From contig JAFZAE010000071.1 in the NCBI GenBank assembly GCA_017548385.1, forward strand, positions 1 to 42,940: a DNA stretch of 42,940 nucleotides. The letters are read 5' to 3'. The first letter of the stretch is position 1, and each line of letters starts with the position of its first letter. The DNA is from Prevotella sp. (GTDB lineage Bacteria; Bacteroidota; Bacteroidia; Bacteroidales; Bacteroidaceae). The notes under the pieces are model-generated. The model searched no databases. It had not been told where the DNA came from and saw only the letters and a list, made by a program, of their open reading frames with translations. The position numbers were made by a program, and so were the translations under genes. Positions 27,570-37,700 of this stretch are shown here, piece after piece.

Positions 27570-30488
27570 TTATCTATTCTCTTCTGGCTCTCCATTTTGT
27601 GCAGAATCGATATCTTTCAGAATGACTTCCAACGCCTCGTTGGCAGCATGGTCATAGTCTGGAATCTGCAAATGGGCTATGAATGAGATAATCATGTATT
27701 CCACCCATTTATTGTAATTCTCTTCAAACGACGGAATGAGGATATTCGACTTTGTCGTCATATCGTTGAATAGGTTGGTCAGTTCTTCGTCGCTATAACG
27801 GGAGGGGATGTCGCGGCAGATATAGTCGAAAATATGCAGGTTGCGTTCTTCGCCAATGTGACGAGCTATGGTTTTCTGCTCCTCTGTTAGCGTAGAGAAA
27901 CCAAGGTCCATCACAAAATCGTCGATGGTACTCACCAGCATGTCGGAAATCAGATTCTCGTTGGCAGTGCCAATAGCTACCACATCGACGATGTCGGCGA
28001 TAATGCTGGCCATTTTATCGGCAAGTTTCACAGATTTTGCAGTGGCGATAATATTTTCCACGAGATTGCTCATCACAATGCTGTCAAATGAATCATCACC
28101 GCTAAATTCATTCATAAACGATACCGACTTAATGTGATTACACCATGCATCGAATATCTTGTCGGCAAGGATGAAGGAGCGGAGTTTACGGGTAAAGTTG
28201 GCACTGAACAACTTTTCATAATCCACACCTTGACGGATGAGGTAGTCTGCTGCTTCTTTTTGCGTATCAAAGAGATACACTTCCATCAGCGATTCCCAAT
28301 TTTCCTTGTTGCTCTTTTGGGAATCCAGAGGATAACCATATTTCGCACATTGTTTGTGAATAATCTCGTAATTTGAGAAATCGTTAACTTCTTCGTTGAT
28401 AGCATTGCCCATGAGATCTTGATGAACAAGATTGTAGCAGACGCTCTCGTTCATTTGCAATCCCTGAAGCAAGTGGCCAAAGTAGTAGTTGTCTTTATTG
28501 CAGGTGAAATCCAACTCACGATTCACACGTCTTGATTTGCGGATGTTCTCCTTGAGCAGCTCATCCTTGTTGTCGGTGACGTGATATTCTTTCATGATAT
28601 TGCGGATACGTGTAGTACAGTCATTGAAAGTCTCGGTGAATTGGGCGTCGCGTGCCTCGCTCATCCGGGCGGCAACGATGGCAAGTTGTTCGATGATATA
28701 GAGTGCTCCATCGTTGTTGATAGATGCAGCCACATCCCATGACAGTGCTGGATTCTTGAAGAATTGGCGCGAATACTCGTTGTTGATGAAAGTCTGGCGC
28801 ATCAATTGGTAATAGCTTTCCGACATAATCATGCCAGTTTCCTTGCCTGTGTCCTTGAAACCTTTATATAGTCCACTCTTCTCACCAGAGAATTTGTAGT
28901 CACGAAGCACAAAGCAGTTCTTGAATTCCGTTCCATTACGTGTCCAGTTCTTCACCCAGTCTACAGAGTTGCGGTGGAAACACTGGTTGTTGACCACTGT
29001 GTTGAAACGTAGGTCCCAACGCTTATTGATAGCTTGTTCAGTTGCTTCGCCACCCACACCAAGGGTCATGTCGAGGTTAAACATGGTACCAATAAAGAAC
29101 AGAGGCGAAACTTTTGTCATGTCAAGTTTACGACGACGTTCATCTGGGGTGCGGCCCACATAGTTGTTTACCCATTCTTCCAACAACTTATAGAGGCCGG
29201 TTACATCGTTATCTTTGTTGTGGTGGCAGTAGAGCAAGATATTAATCGACATCTCTTCATTATACTTGTTGAAAAGATAGGCCACCTTGCCACGCAGGAA
29301 GATGTTGAGAAGCACGTTGTTGGCTTGCAACTTTTCAATTTTCTCCTCTTCGCGGGAACGGGCACCGGGGAAGTCAAGTAAGTCATTGTCACGAAGCATC
29401 GACATCTCAACCTTGCCCTGATTAAGGACCTGTTTTACTTCGTCACCCATACCCGTTAGGTCGTATTGTCCGGTACTATTCAGAAAATCATCTTCAATCT
29501 TAAAAATAACCTCTGAGCAGACAGCACAAATTTCGCTCTTTGGCATCGCGGTAGCACGTTTCACATATTGGCCATTTTCCCGTGTATAGGCGTCGGTGGT
29601 GTGGCTTGCTTGTTCATTGAGCAATTCTTTAAGGCACTGCACACTCATGATAGTGTTTTCGTGGATACCTTTGTGCAGTACTGCATCAATGGGTAGATAG
29701 ACATAATTGGCGAAATTAAACCGCTTTAAGATGTCGTACAAACGATTGAAAAGACGGGTAAAGTTGGGGTCTTTATTCCATAAATTGGCAAAGATGCTGG
29801 AATATTCTTTGTCTGGAATACGGTCAATTACCAAGGCAATACGGTCAAACAACGTGCATTTTTCGCTGATGAATGTCTGCGCATTGTTGATATGCTTCTT
29901 AAAATACTGCTTAATGTTAAGGATGTCATCAGCCTCAAGAACAGGCGATGAAATGCGCGGCTCATTAATGTAATTCTCGTAAATATCACGGCTAAGATCC
30001 ATCACTTCCGACTCGCTAAGCGAGGTGTAGTTGGCGATGTCGTTAAAATAACTGTCCGACAAAATGATGATAATGTCTGCTATTGTGAATGTCCTCACCA
30101 ATACGGGAAGGTCGATGTTGTATGCCTCGGGCTTACGCTTGAAAGACGAGAAACGGCTCACTACACCAGTGGACTCCGTACCACCACCCTCAGCGCTCGG
30201 TGGATTGATGGCAAATACAAAATTATGTGTCTCGTTTCCTGCTTTTACCAGAAAGGGCTTGCCGTTGTCTTGCAACAGACAACTGATGAGATATGACTTA
30301 CCTACCTGACTTTTGCCGAATGCGGCAATGGCAGGATTGTCGGACGCTGCGTTGCGAATCATCTTCAGTTTGCGGCGTTCCTCCACCAATTGTAGAAATC
30401 TCTGCTCATATTGCTCCTCTTGATTCACGTGGAGCCAATTGAGCGACTTGTTGATATTGTTGATTTGTTTGGTTAGCTTATCAATCAT
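27570..30488 (-). CDS. srfC: SrfC-like putative P-loop GTPase
   Basis: 972 residues, the size of SrfC-type putative virulence factors. A P-loop GKSQVGKS lies at 58-65 in AAFGKSQVGKSYL, a possible switch region GGGTESTGVV near 101-110, and a G3-like motif LLDFPGARSRE near 371-380, as in dynamin-like GTPases (DxPG). Long helical regions follow (about 600-950). No membrane segment is apparent. SrfC is known from Salmonella as a member of srfABC; the biochemical activity of this family is not established, so GTPase is inferred from motifs. It starts 42 bases behind srfB and 17 bases before the protease gene, which implies a functional link. Confidence 0.82.
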   Translation of the reverse strand: MIDKLTKQINNINKSLNWLHVNQEEQYEQRFLQLVEERRKLKMIRNAASDNPAIAAFGKSQVGKSYLISCLLQDNGKPFLVKAGNETHNFVFAINPPSAEGGGTESTGVVSRFSSFKRKPEAYNIDLPVLVRTFTIADIIIILSDSYFNDIANYTSLSESEVMDLSRDIYENYINEPRISSPVLEADDILNIKQYFKKHINNAQTFISEKCTLFDRIALVIDRIPDKEYSSIFANLWNKDPNFTRLFNRLYDILKRFNFANYVYLPIDAVLHKGIHENTIMSVQCLKELLNEQASHTTDAYTRENGQYVKRATAMPKSEICAVCSEVIFKIEDDFLNSTGQYDLTGMGDEVKQVLNQGKVEMSMLRDNDLLDFPGARSREEEKIEKLQANNVLLNIFLRGKVAYLFNKYNEEMSINILLYCHHNKDNDVTGLYKLLEEWVNNYVGRTPDERRRKLDMTKVSPLFFIGTMFNLDMTLGVGGEATEQAINKRWDLRFNTVVNNQCFHRNSVDWVKNWTRNGTEFKNCFVLRDYKFSGEKSGLYKGFKDTGKETGMIMSESYYQLMRQTFINNEYSRQFFKNPALSWDVAASINNDGALYIIEQLAIVAARMSEARDAQFTETFNDCTTRIRNIMKEYHVTDNKDELLKENIRKSRRVNRELDFTCNKDNYYFGHLLQGLQMNESVCYNLVHQDLMGNAINEEVNDFSNYEIIHKQCAKYGYPLDSQKSNKENWESLMEVYLFDTQKEAADYLIRQGVDYEKLFSANFTRKLRSFILADKIFDAWCNHIKSVSFMNEFSGDDSFDSIVMSNLVENIIATAKSVKLADKMASIIADIVDVVAIGTANENLISDMLVSTIDDFVMDLGFSTLTEEQKTIARHIGEERNLHIFDYICRDIPSRYSDEELTNLFNDMTTKSNILIPSFEENYNKWVEYMIISFIAHLQIPDYDHAANEALEVILKDIDSAQNGEPEENR

Positions 30489-30530
30489 GGCTGTATTTTT
30501 TATAAATGGTGCATCTTGTTATTTTCATCT

Positions 30531-33500
30531 CTATAGCGACAGGTCGAATTCGCCTTTGTCGAGCCAGAAACTGCCGTCATCTACAAGCGACTGTTGCACA
30601 AGCTCCACGGCACTCTTGGGCACGTCATTGCCCATGCTGTCAGTCACCTCTTCTATTTGGATGGTCTCACGATTCTCCTGATAATTGCGTGAGAAGGTCA
30701 CTGTCAGTGCACCGCGGTTTGCGTGGTCGTATATAGCGTAGATAGGTCGTGCCAGGTAGATGGGGGTGTCAAACTGCTTGCATCCGATAAATGCCGGGAA
30801 AACAGCTATGTTGGTGCTCGCGATACCCTTTTCGGGCGTGAGGATGGATTCGGGTACTTTCATGCTGTGAGAATTGTAAAGACCCATAAATTTTGCGGTT
30901 GATTTCATCGTCTTGATCATCTTCTTGAAATCGAGTACCATGCCGCCAAATCCAACCGTGGAAGCTAAGAAGCCGACCATGCCACCCACGGCAACGATTG
31001 ACTTGTTGTCGTAGAAATAACCCTGACCATCTGCAAAGGGGAACCAGTTACCCACACGGTAATCATTTAGACGAATCAAACGGTCGGGGGCAATGGGCAG
31101 GTATTTGATAAACAACTCGGTAATAGGATCGAGTGAGGTGGGCCGGCCAGCGAGTACTAAGACGTCACAATGATGAGAGTAAAGCACTACGGATATTTGC
31201 TTGAGCAGTTGTTCCATCGTGTCTTTCACCACTTTGGCAACGGCATTGGCATCGTATTGCCATTCTAATTCTTCAAATCTGAAACCGAAATGTTCTTCGA
31301 AGTAGTCGAGCAAGTATGCAGAGGGCTTGTTCTCTGGGAACAGCTCATCGTAGGTGAAATTACGCGTGGGGCGCCTGGTGCGTAACTGTTCCATGAAGAA
31401 CTGGGCAATGGGCACCGACACCTGTGTATTGAAGTCAACTCTACAGCGGCGGTCGCGGAAACTCATCATGTTGCTGTCAACACCGAAGAAGTCGCGGATT
31501 AAGTCGATGCAGAGACTACGTTTGATGGCACGCTGGCGCTCTGGATCGTCGAAAAGCATCAATTGCTCTATCTTTTGATGATAAACAATGTTATCATTCC
31601 ATTTTTTCACCTGCATCATCTCCTCGGGAGCCATTTGCATAATACGGGCCAGAAGGGCACTTGTGATGTTCCCTGAATTTACCAAACCTTTGTCGGCACC
31701 CTCGATGACGAAGTTCTGCACAAGGTTACGTAAGATGTCGTCTCCAGCCATATAAAAACTGTCCCAGAAAAGTGGGGTGGGAGTGAGGCGGCTATTGCCC
31801 TCGCCCTGGCACTGGTAAGAACAGATCATCACGTCGGTGGTGCCTGCACCAATGTCCACGGTGCCAATTGTGATAGACTTTCCTTCGTAACCCTCTTCGA
31901 CATCTTCAGGACGTACATGGCCCTTGAGCTCGAAGAATCGGTGTATTTCTCCACGGTAGCGTTCTGCAATTTCCGCATAGAGATAAACAAGTTGGCAACA
32001 TGAAGCTTCGTCATAGCTCCACATGCGACGACCAGAGTCGTCGTAATCATCGTTGATGCGGAGACTGTCGGCTGTAGGAAGAATGGTAACAGCGGGAAGT
32101 CCTGATGTGCAGATTGAAACTGCGTCGTAGGCATCCTGTGCAAACTGCCGGAGTTTAATCTGCTCTGCCTGTGGCATGGCGGTGGGGCAGGTGAGGATGA
32201 TGTTTCGCAGCACGCGACGGCAGTCGATGTCGCCGTGTTTTTTGCGGAAAGCGATTGAGTTAATCTGCGTGATGGCATGTTGGAAAATCTCAATCAGTAC
32301 AAACGTCATCAGTGAGGAGCGGGAATAGCGTGTGTTCTTGCTTTCCAAGAAATCCTGCACCTCTCCATCTCTGAGGAAATGACCTTTTGAATCGAAGAGG
32401 TCGGAGAGTACGGGAACATAGATGTTGTCAGCGATGCCGATGAAGAAGGGGTCGTCTATGGTATTGAGGAATTGCCAACAATCCTCTGAACTTTTGTCAT
32501 CCCAGATGTAACGCTTTGGACTGGAATAATTGTTCTTTGTCTGTGAGAGGCCTTCGTCCTCTACAGAGTTATAGATGAGGTTGCGCGCCTCGTCGCCGAT
32601 GCGCAGAAAACTCTTCCAACGGAAAAGACTGTCGTCGCTGAGCACGATATCGTTTCCCAAGTCTGCCATACGGAATGCCAGTCGCATGTCAAATGACTTG
32701 ACATACATCCGTTCGGGGTGCGTGAGGTCGCGAAGTCCGAGCATCATTGCTTTGGTGAAATCGCCTTGTTCGAAGAGCACGCCACAGGTGCGCGAATTGC
32801 CAATGTCAAGTACCATATCCACAGGAATGGTCTTCTGAAGGTTGTGTAACACAATTTCAGGGGCGCCATTGCCAAGGCGGATAAAGTTAATTAGGTAGAT
32901 GTAGAAGGCGATGTAACGATTCGACAACTCTGTATCGGGGATGTTGAGCAATGAGCGGATGTGGTCACTGAAAGCATGGAAATCTTCGCTGGTAGACATA
33001 AATCCAAGTAGTTCGTCAACACGGTTGCAGAGCTCGAAATTCTTGGTGGGACTGTCGAACTCGAAGAAGAAGGGACGCAGGTTCTGCTGGTCGTCCTCAC
33101 CCAATTGTGTGTCGAATGCCCAGATGAGGCGGTATTTACGCATACCCCTCTGTCCTTCTCCGATATCCTCTATGCGTACACGACACCAAGCTAAGGGATA
33201 GTCAACCGTGATTCCTGACACATCTTTCTCAAACATGGGCATAGGAAGCCAACGGTTCAGTAACAAATCGAAGGCAGAGAGGCGGTTGGTTCTGTCATTA
33301 GGATCGGGTAGACGGTATGTGTTCAGTGAATTGACACTGATGATTTCCCTGGAACCGTCTTCATATTGGGAAAACTGTGTGGGATTGACATAGGGGTTAA
33401 GTTTCAACATACCCATGACATCTAAGTCCTCACGGCCGTCTGGGAGTTTCTCAAAGGCATCTTGCTGGCGGATCTCATTCAGCGGGATATATTTCCCGTC

Positions 33501-33677
33501 TGTCCCCGTGTTGTTGAAGTATGCCAAGTCAAGAATCATACTCCCAGTACTGGGATTATAAAACTCAAAAAAAGAGTATTTCAGCGTTTTCCCACCGATA
33601 GTCAGTGGCTCTGCTGGATTGAATTCCATTGATGTCTCAATGAATTGTATTCCACTATTGGCTATTAGATGTTCCAT
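30531..33677 (-). CDS. srfB: SrfB-like putative actin/Hsp70-fold ATPase
   Basis: 1048 residues, the first gene of the ten-gene run. After an N-terminal region of about 285 residues come three motifs in the order of actin/Hsp70 ATPases: VDMVLDIGNSRTCGVLF (phosphate 1, about 286-302), TIGTVDIGAGTTDVMIC (phosphate 2, about 603-619), and DVLVLAGRPTSLDPITELF (adenosine motif, about 838-856). No signal peptide or membrane helix is seen. The pairing with an SrfC-type GTPase in the same direction matches srfB-srfC of Salmonella and other bacteria; a third partner like SrfA is not recognised here. In this window it is followed by envelope proteins, so I propose that it powers or gates an envelope complex. 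Confidence 0.85.
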   Translation of the reverse strand: MEHLIANSGIQFIETSMEFNPAEPLTIGGKTLKYSFFEFYNPSTGSMILDLAYFNNTGTDGKYIPLNEIRQQDAFEKLPDGREDLDVMGMLKLNPYVNPTQFSQYEDGSREIISVNSLNTYRLPDPNDRTNRLSAFDLLLNRWLPMPMFEKDVSGITVDYPLAWCRVRIEDIGEGQRGMRKYRLIWAFDTQLGEDDQQNLRPFFFEFDSPTKNFELCNRVDELLGFMSTSEDFHAFSDHIRSLLNIPDTELSNRYIAFYIYLINFIRLGNGAPEIVLHNLQKTIPVDMVLDIGNSRTCGVLFEQGDFTKAMMLGLRDLTHPERMYVKSFDMRLAFRMADLGNDIVLSDDSLFRWKSFLRIGDEARNLIYNSVEDEGLSQTKNNYSSPKRYIWDDKSSEDCWQFLNTIDDPFFIGIADNIYVPVLSDLFDSKGHFLRDGEVQDFLESKNTRYSRSSLMTFVLIEIFQHAITQINSIAFRKKHGDIDCRRVLRNIILTCPTAMPQAEQIKLRQFAQDAYDAVSICTSGLPAVTILPTADSLRINDDYDDSGRRMWSYDEASCCQLVYLYAEIAERYRGEIHRFFELKGHVRPEDVEEGYEGKSITIGTVDIGAGTTDVMICSYQCQGEGNSRLTPTPLFWDSFYMAGDDILRNLVQNFVIEGADKGLVNSGNITSALLARIMQMAPEEMMQVKKWNDNIVYHQKIEQLMLFDDPERQRAIKRSLCIDLIRDFFGVDSNMMSFRDRRCRVDFNTQVSVPIAQFFMEQLRTRRPTRNFTYDELFPENKPSAYLLDYFEEHFGFRFEELEWQYDANAVAKVVKDTMEQLLKQISVVLYSHHCDVLVLAGRPTSLDPITELFIKYLPIAPDRLIRLNDYRVGNWFPFADGQGYFYDNKSIVAVGGMVGFLASTVGFGGMVLDFKKMIKTMKSTAKFMGLYNSHSMKVPESILTPEKGIASTNIAVFPAFIGCKQFDTPIYLARPIYAIYDHANRGALTVTFSRNYQENRETIQIEEVTDSMGNDVPKSAVELVQQSLVDDGSFWLDKGEFDLSL

Positions 33678-33806
33678 AATTTATATATGTTATTAGTATT
33701 ATTCTAAGAAATTCTGACACTTGTCAACTCATTTATTGTCGCATATACTCTAGAACGATGAAAACAGGAAGACATGATATGTGTGATGGCTTTGGTCATT
33801 TTAAGG

Positions 33807-33860
33807 TCACCGCCAGAGTGTGACGGAGACTAAAGGTGTAGTAATAGTGGTGCTTCTCAT
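33807..33860 (-). CDS. Possible 17-residue leader peptide upstream of srfB
   Basis: ATG at 33860-33858, stop TGA at 33809-33807. The peptide is MRSTTITTPLVSVTLWR: five Thr in 17 residues plus Ile, Val and Leu. The string STTITT also occurs in the E. coli thr leader peptide. The start lies about 38 bases after the expected transcription start and the stop 129 bases before srfB, as in attenuation leaders. Within and after it GTCAC and GTGAC can pair. No classical terminator hairpin with T-run is seen before srfB. Real translation is unproven; the frame is open further upstream, but that part lies over the promoter. Confidence 0.4.
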   Translation of the reverse strand: MRSTTITTPLVSVTLWR

Positions 33861-33904
33861 GTTTGAGCACTGATGTTCAGTAGCTTTTAAATGAATTAAC
33901 AAGG

Positions 33905-33935
33905 CAAAGATAGTACTTTTTGACAAAATAACAAA
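33905..33935 (-). promoter_or_regulatory. Promoter of the srfB operon
   Basis: On the minus strand TTTG (33935-33932), 19 bases, TATCTTTG (33912-33905): a full match to the Bacteroidota promoter. Transcription would start near 33898, about 220 bases before the srfB ATG. Confidence 0.85.
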
Positions 33936-34078
33936 AAAAACGGCAAAAAAAAGATAGCACACATTGACAACTCCAAAAACTTCAGTCTTCAATCTTCAAT
34001 TTTCCATGGTGTATGCAATAAATAAGCCGAAGAAAACGTTATTCTTTTAAACTTGTATATATACAAAACAATTAGGCA

Positions 34079-34711
34079 ATGATAGAATACATCAGGGGCG
34101 AACTGACTGAAGTGACCCCGGCAATGGCTGTCGTAGAGGCGGCAGGGGTGGGTTATGCGCTGAATATTTCACTCAACACCTACTCGGCAATACAAAATAT
34201 GAAAGAGGTCAAACTCTATGTGCAGGAGGCGTTGACCACAGGAGGACGGGACGACTCCTTCACACTTTATGGTTTCCATACAAAACAGGAAAGGGAACTT
34301 TATCGGCTCTTAATTACTGTTTCCGGTGTGGGTGCCAACACAGCCCGTATGATTCTCTCGTCATTCACACCTGCCGAGCTGGTTAACGTCATTTCCACAG
34401 GCAATGAAAAATTTCTCAAGAGTGTCAAGGGCATAGGGCTTCGTACAGCCCAGCGAATCATCGTAGATTTGCGCGACAAAATCACCGTTGGCGATTTGGG
34501 CGACTTGGTGCAGCAACTGCCACTGTCAGCCAATTCTGACAGTAATATGCCTGCCATTGACAAAGAAGTGCGTGATGAGGCAATCGGAGCACTTACCATG
34601 CTTGGCTTCTCTCCGGCACCATCCGTTAAGGTTGTCAATGAGATTTTGCGCCAACAGCCTGGAATCCCAGTGGAACAAGTGGTTAAACTTGCTCTCAAAC
34701 AAATCAAATGA
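34079..34711 (+). CDS. ruvA: Holliday junction DNA helicase subunit RuvA
   Basis: Binds four-way DNA junctions as a tetramer and loads the RuvB motor for branch migration. The 210-residue protein starts MIEYIRGELTEVTPAMAVVEAAGVGY, the typical OB-fold entry. Two helix-hairpin-helix motifs follow (VSGVGANTARMIL near 80-92; VKGIGLRTAQRII near 118-130), and the C-terminal domain ends KVVNEILRQQPGIPVEQVVKLAL, which contacts RuvB. It is followed by sprA after 85 bases; ruvA-sprA order is common in Bacteroidota. Confidence 0.97.
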   Translation: MIEYIRGELTEVTPAMAVVEAAGVGYALNISLNTYSAIQNMKEVKLYVQEALTTGGRDDSFTLYGFHTKQERELYRLLITVSGVGANTARMILSSFTPAELVNVISTGNEKFLKSVKGIGLRTAQRIIVDLRDKITVGDLGDLVQQLPLSANSDSNMPAIDKEVRDEAIGALTMLGFSPAPSVKVVNEILRQQPGIPVEQVVKLALKQIK

Positions 34712-34796
34712 CACGGATTAGGAGTTAGTTTGGCGTTAGATGTTGTATGTTGAGATTGTCTCAAATCTCAATCCTCGAAAGAATCATCTTGTAGCA

Positions 34797-37700
34797 ATGA
34801 AATTTAAACTTTGGACAATAGCAATAGTCTCTCTCTTGTTTGTCATCAGTATGATGGCAAGCAATGCTTTGTCTGTGCCACAAGATGACAAGCCAAAACG
34901 GCAAAACCAGATCAATCGAGGCAATGCCAGAAATGCTGGTGATGATGACCCTCCCGGCGGGAAGAAAAACAATGTCAAGGCACAGCCTGTGCTTGAAGAG
35001 GATGATGAAATCCCCGATTCTCTCATCAACCTCAGATGGCCTGTGCAGCGTACTGTGCCCATCGGTGAGGAAGACCTTCAACAAGGTTCCGCAGATCTCC
35101 AGCGACCCGAAAATCTGAAAATGGATGTCGTCTATAACGACACGCTCGACCGCTACATTTTTGGTAACAGAATCGGTGGCTCGTATGTCAACGCACCCAT
35201 CATGATGACTTACGAGGAGTATCTCAAGTGGATTGAACGCAAATCACTTTACCAGTACTTCTCAACGAAAAACGTAGAGGCTGCCCAGGCACAAGGCAAG
35301 GAGAAATTCGACTTCACCGACATGCATTTCGATTTGGGCCCAGCAGAGAAAATCTTCGGACCGGGTGGCGTGCGCATTAAGACGCAAGGTACAGCAGAGC
35401 TGAAATTTGGAGCGACCTTTAAGAATATTGACAATCCTTCGTTGCCCATACGCAATCGACACACCACCACGATGGATTTCGATGAGAAAATCAACCTCAA
35501 CGTTAACGGACGCGTTGGCGACAAGGTGAACATGAACCTCAACTACAACACCGATGCTACCTTCGACTTTGATGCTCAGACAATGAAGCTCAAGTATGAG
35601 GGTAAAGAGGATGAAATCATCAAACTTGTTGAGGGTGGTAATGTCTCATTCCCTTCCAACTCATCACTTGTCAATGGTGCAAGTTCGCTCTTTGGTATCC
35701 GAACCGATATGCAGTTCGGAAAACTAAAACTCCAAACCGTTGTCTCTCAGAAGAAAACATCCTCTTCTACCGTGTCATCCAAAGGCGGAGTACAACTTAC
35801 ACCATTCGAGATTGATGCGGCAGATTATGAGGAAAACAGGCACTTCTTCCTCTCAAAGTATTTCCGTACTCGCTACGATGGTGCTATGAAAACCCTGCCA
35901 AATCTCACAACGGGAATCACCATCAACCGCGTTGAGATATGGGTCACCAACAAATCAGGAACTACCACCAATACTAGAAATATCGTGGCCTTCCCCGACT
36001 TGGGAGAGAGCCAGACCCTCATGCCACCGTCTAACAATGCCAACAACCTCTATTCAGAGATGAACACCACATACGTGGGGGCAAGAGATATCGAACAAAC
36101 ATCGACTGTGCTCGACAATGTGCTCGTGGGTGGTACCGACTATGAGAAACTGGAAAGTGCACGACTGCTATCTTCTTCAGAATATACCGTCAATAGTGCA
36201 TTGGGATACGTGTCACTGAAGACGGCATTACAGACCGACCAGGTGCTCGCCATCGCATACGAATATACCTACGGCGGAACGACATATCAGGTGGGAGAGT
36301 TTGCCAGCGATTTGACTGATGTCTCGAAGTGTCTCTATGTGAAGTCGTTGAAAAATACCAGCAACAACCCTGCGCAAAGCAACTGGGACTTGATGATGAA
36401 AAACGTCTATTATCTGGCTTCTTCGGTAGAGAAAGATAAATTTAGACTCGATATCAAATTTCAGAGCGATACATCTGGCGTGTATATTACTTATATCCCG
36501 GAGCCACAGGTAAAAGACCAGACTATCATCAAAGATTTAGGCGCTGACCGACTTGATAACAATATGAAGGCGCACTCCAACGGATATTTCGACTATGTCG
36601 AGGGATATACAGTAAGCAATGGCCGTGTCTTCTTGCCTGCAGCAGAACCTTTTGGTCAGTATCTCTACGACTACCTCGTTTCAAAGGGCGTCGCTGCTAC
36701 CACAGCAGAAAAATACAGCTATACCGAGCTATATGACTCTACAAAGACCGTGGCAAAACAGATTGCAGAGAAAGACAAATATATACTGCAAGGACAGTTC
36801 CGTGGACGTTCTGCAAATGTTATTTCACTCGGTGCTTATAATGTGCCACAGGGGTCAGTGGTGGTTACCGCAGGTGGAGTTACGCTCAACGAAGGCTCCG
36901 ACTATACGGTTGACTACTCCGCCGGTGAGGTCACCATTCTCAATCAGAGCATTATTGATGCAGGCACAGCGGTAAACGTATCGTTGGAAAGCAACACTGA
37001 CTATGGGCAGTCACGCAAGACCATGTTTGGCGTCAATTGGGAATACGATTTTAGCAAGAATTTCCAGATGAGCGGTACATTGCGACACCTCTCAGAACAA
37101 GCACTCACCACAAAGGTCGCTATGGGGTCCGAACCTTTGAACAACACGCAATGGGGTGTCAACCTCAACTGGAAAAAGGAGAGTCAATGGCTCACGAACA
37201 TGCTTGATAAAATACCCTTCCTCCATGTCACACAACCCTCCAACATACAACTGACGGCGGAGTTTGCACAACTCATTGCTGGACAGTCACATGGTACGCA
37301 AGATAATGCCTCATACCTCGACGACTTCGAGAATACAAAGAATGCCATCGACGTTTCGGCACCCACATCATGGATCATATCTGGAGTGCCATCCACCATG
37401 GAGGAATACAAGGATAAGACGGGGCTCACCAGTGGATATCGTCGCTCGTTACTTGCATGGTACAACATCGACCCACTCTTCACACGCCGCAGTTCATCAC
37501 TTACACCAAGTCATATTAAGAGCGACCTTAACCAACTGTCCAACCATTATGTTCGTGAGGTGTATGTCAGGGAACTTTATCCCAATCGCGACCAAAGCAG
37601 TTACAGTGGGGCCACCTCCACTCTGCCTGTGCTCAACCTTGCTTTCTATCCTGAGGAACGAGGCCCCTACAACTTCAATCCTGAACTCAGTAATGAGGGA

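Larger units (their letters stand above)
33678..34078. other. Divergent srfB / ruvA intergenic region
   Basis: About 400 bases without a large gene. On the minus strand it holds the srfB promoter (33935-33905), a leader of about 220 bases and a 17-codon reading frame (33860-33807). A small hairpin in the leader (ACTGA, loop ACA, TCAGT) precedes that frame. GTTGAC-type (33720-33731) and TTCAAT-type (33980-34007) repeats flank the region. A clear ruvA promoter was not found. Confidence 0.65.

Noticed and set aside
33807..33992. 61-codon minus-strand frame including the putative leader peptide
   Set aside because: Its first 44 codons lie over and upstream of the srfB promoter; only the last 17 can be on the transcript.
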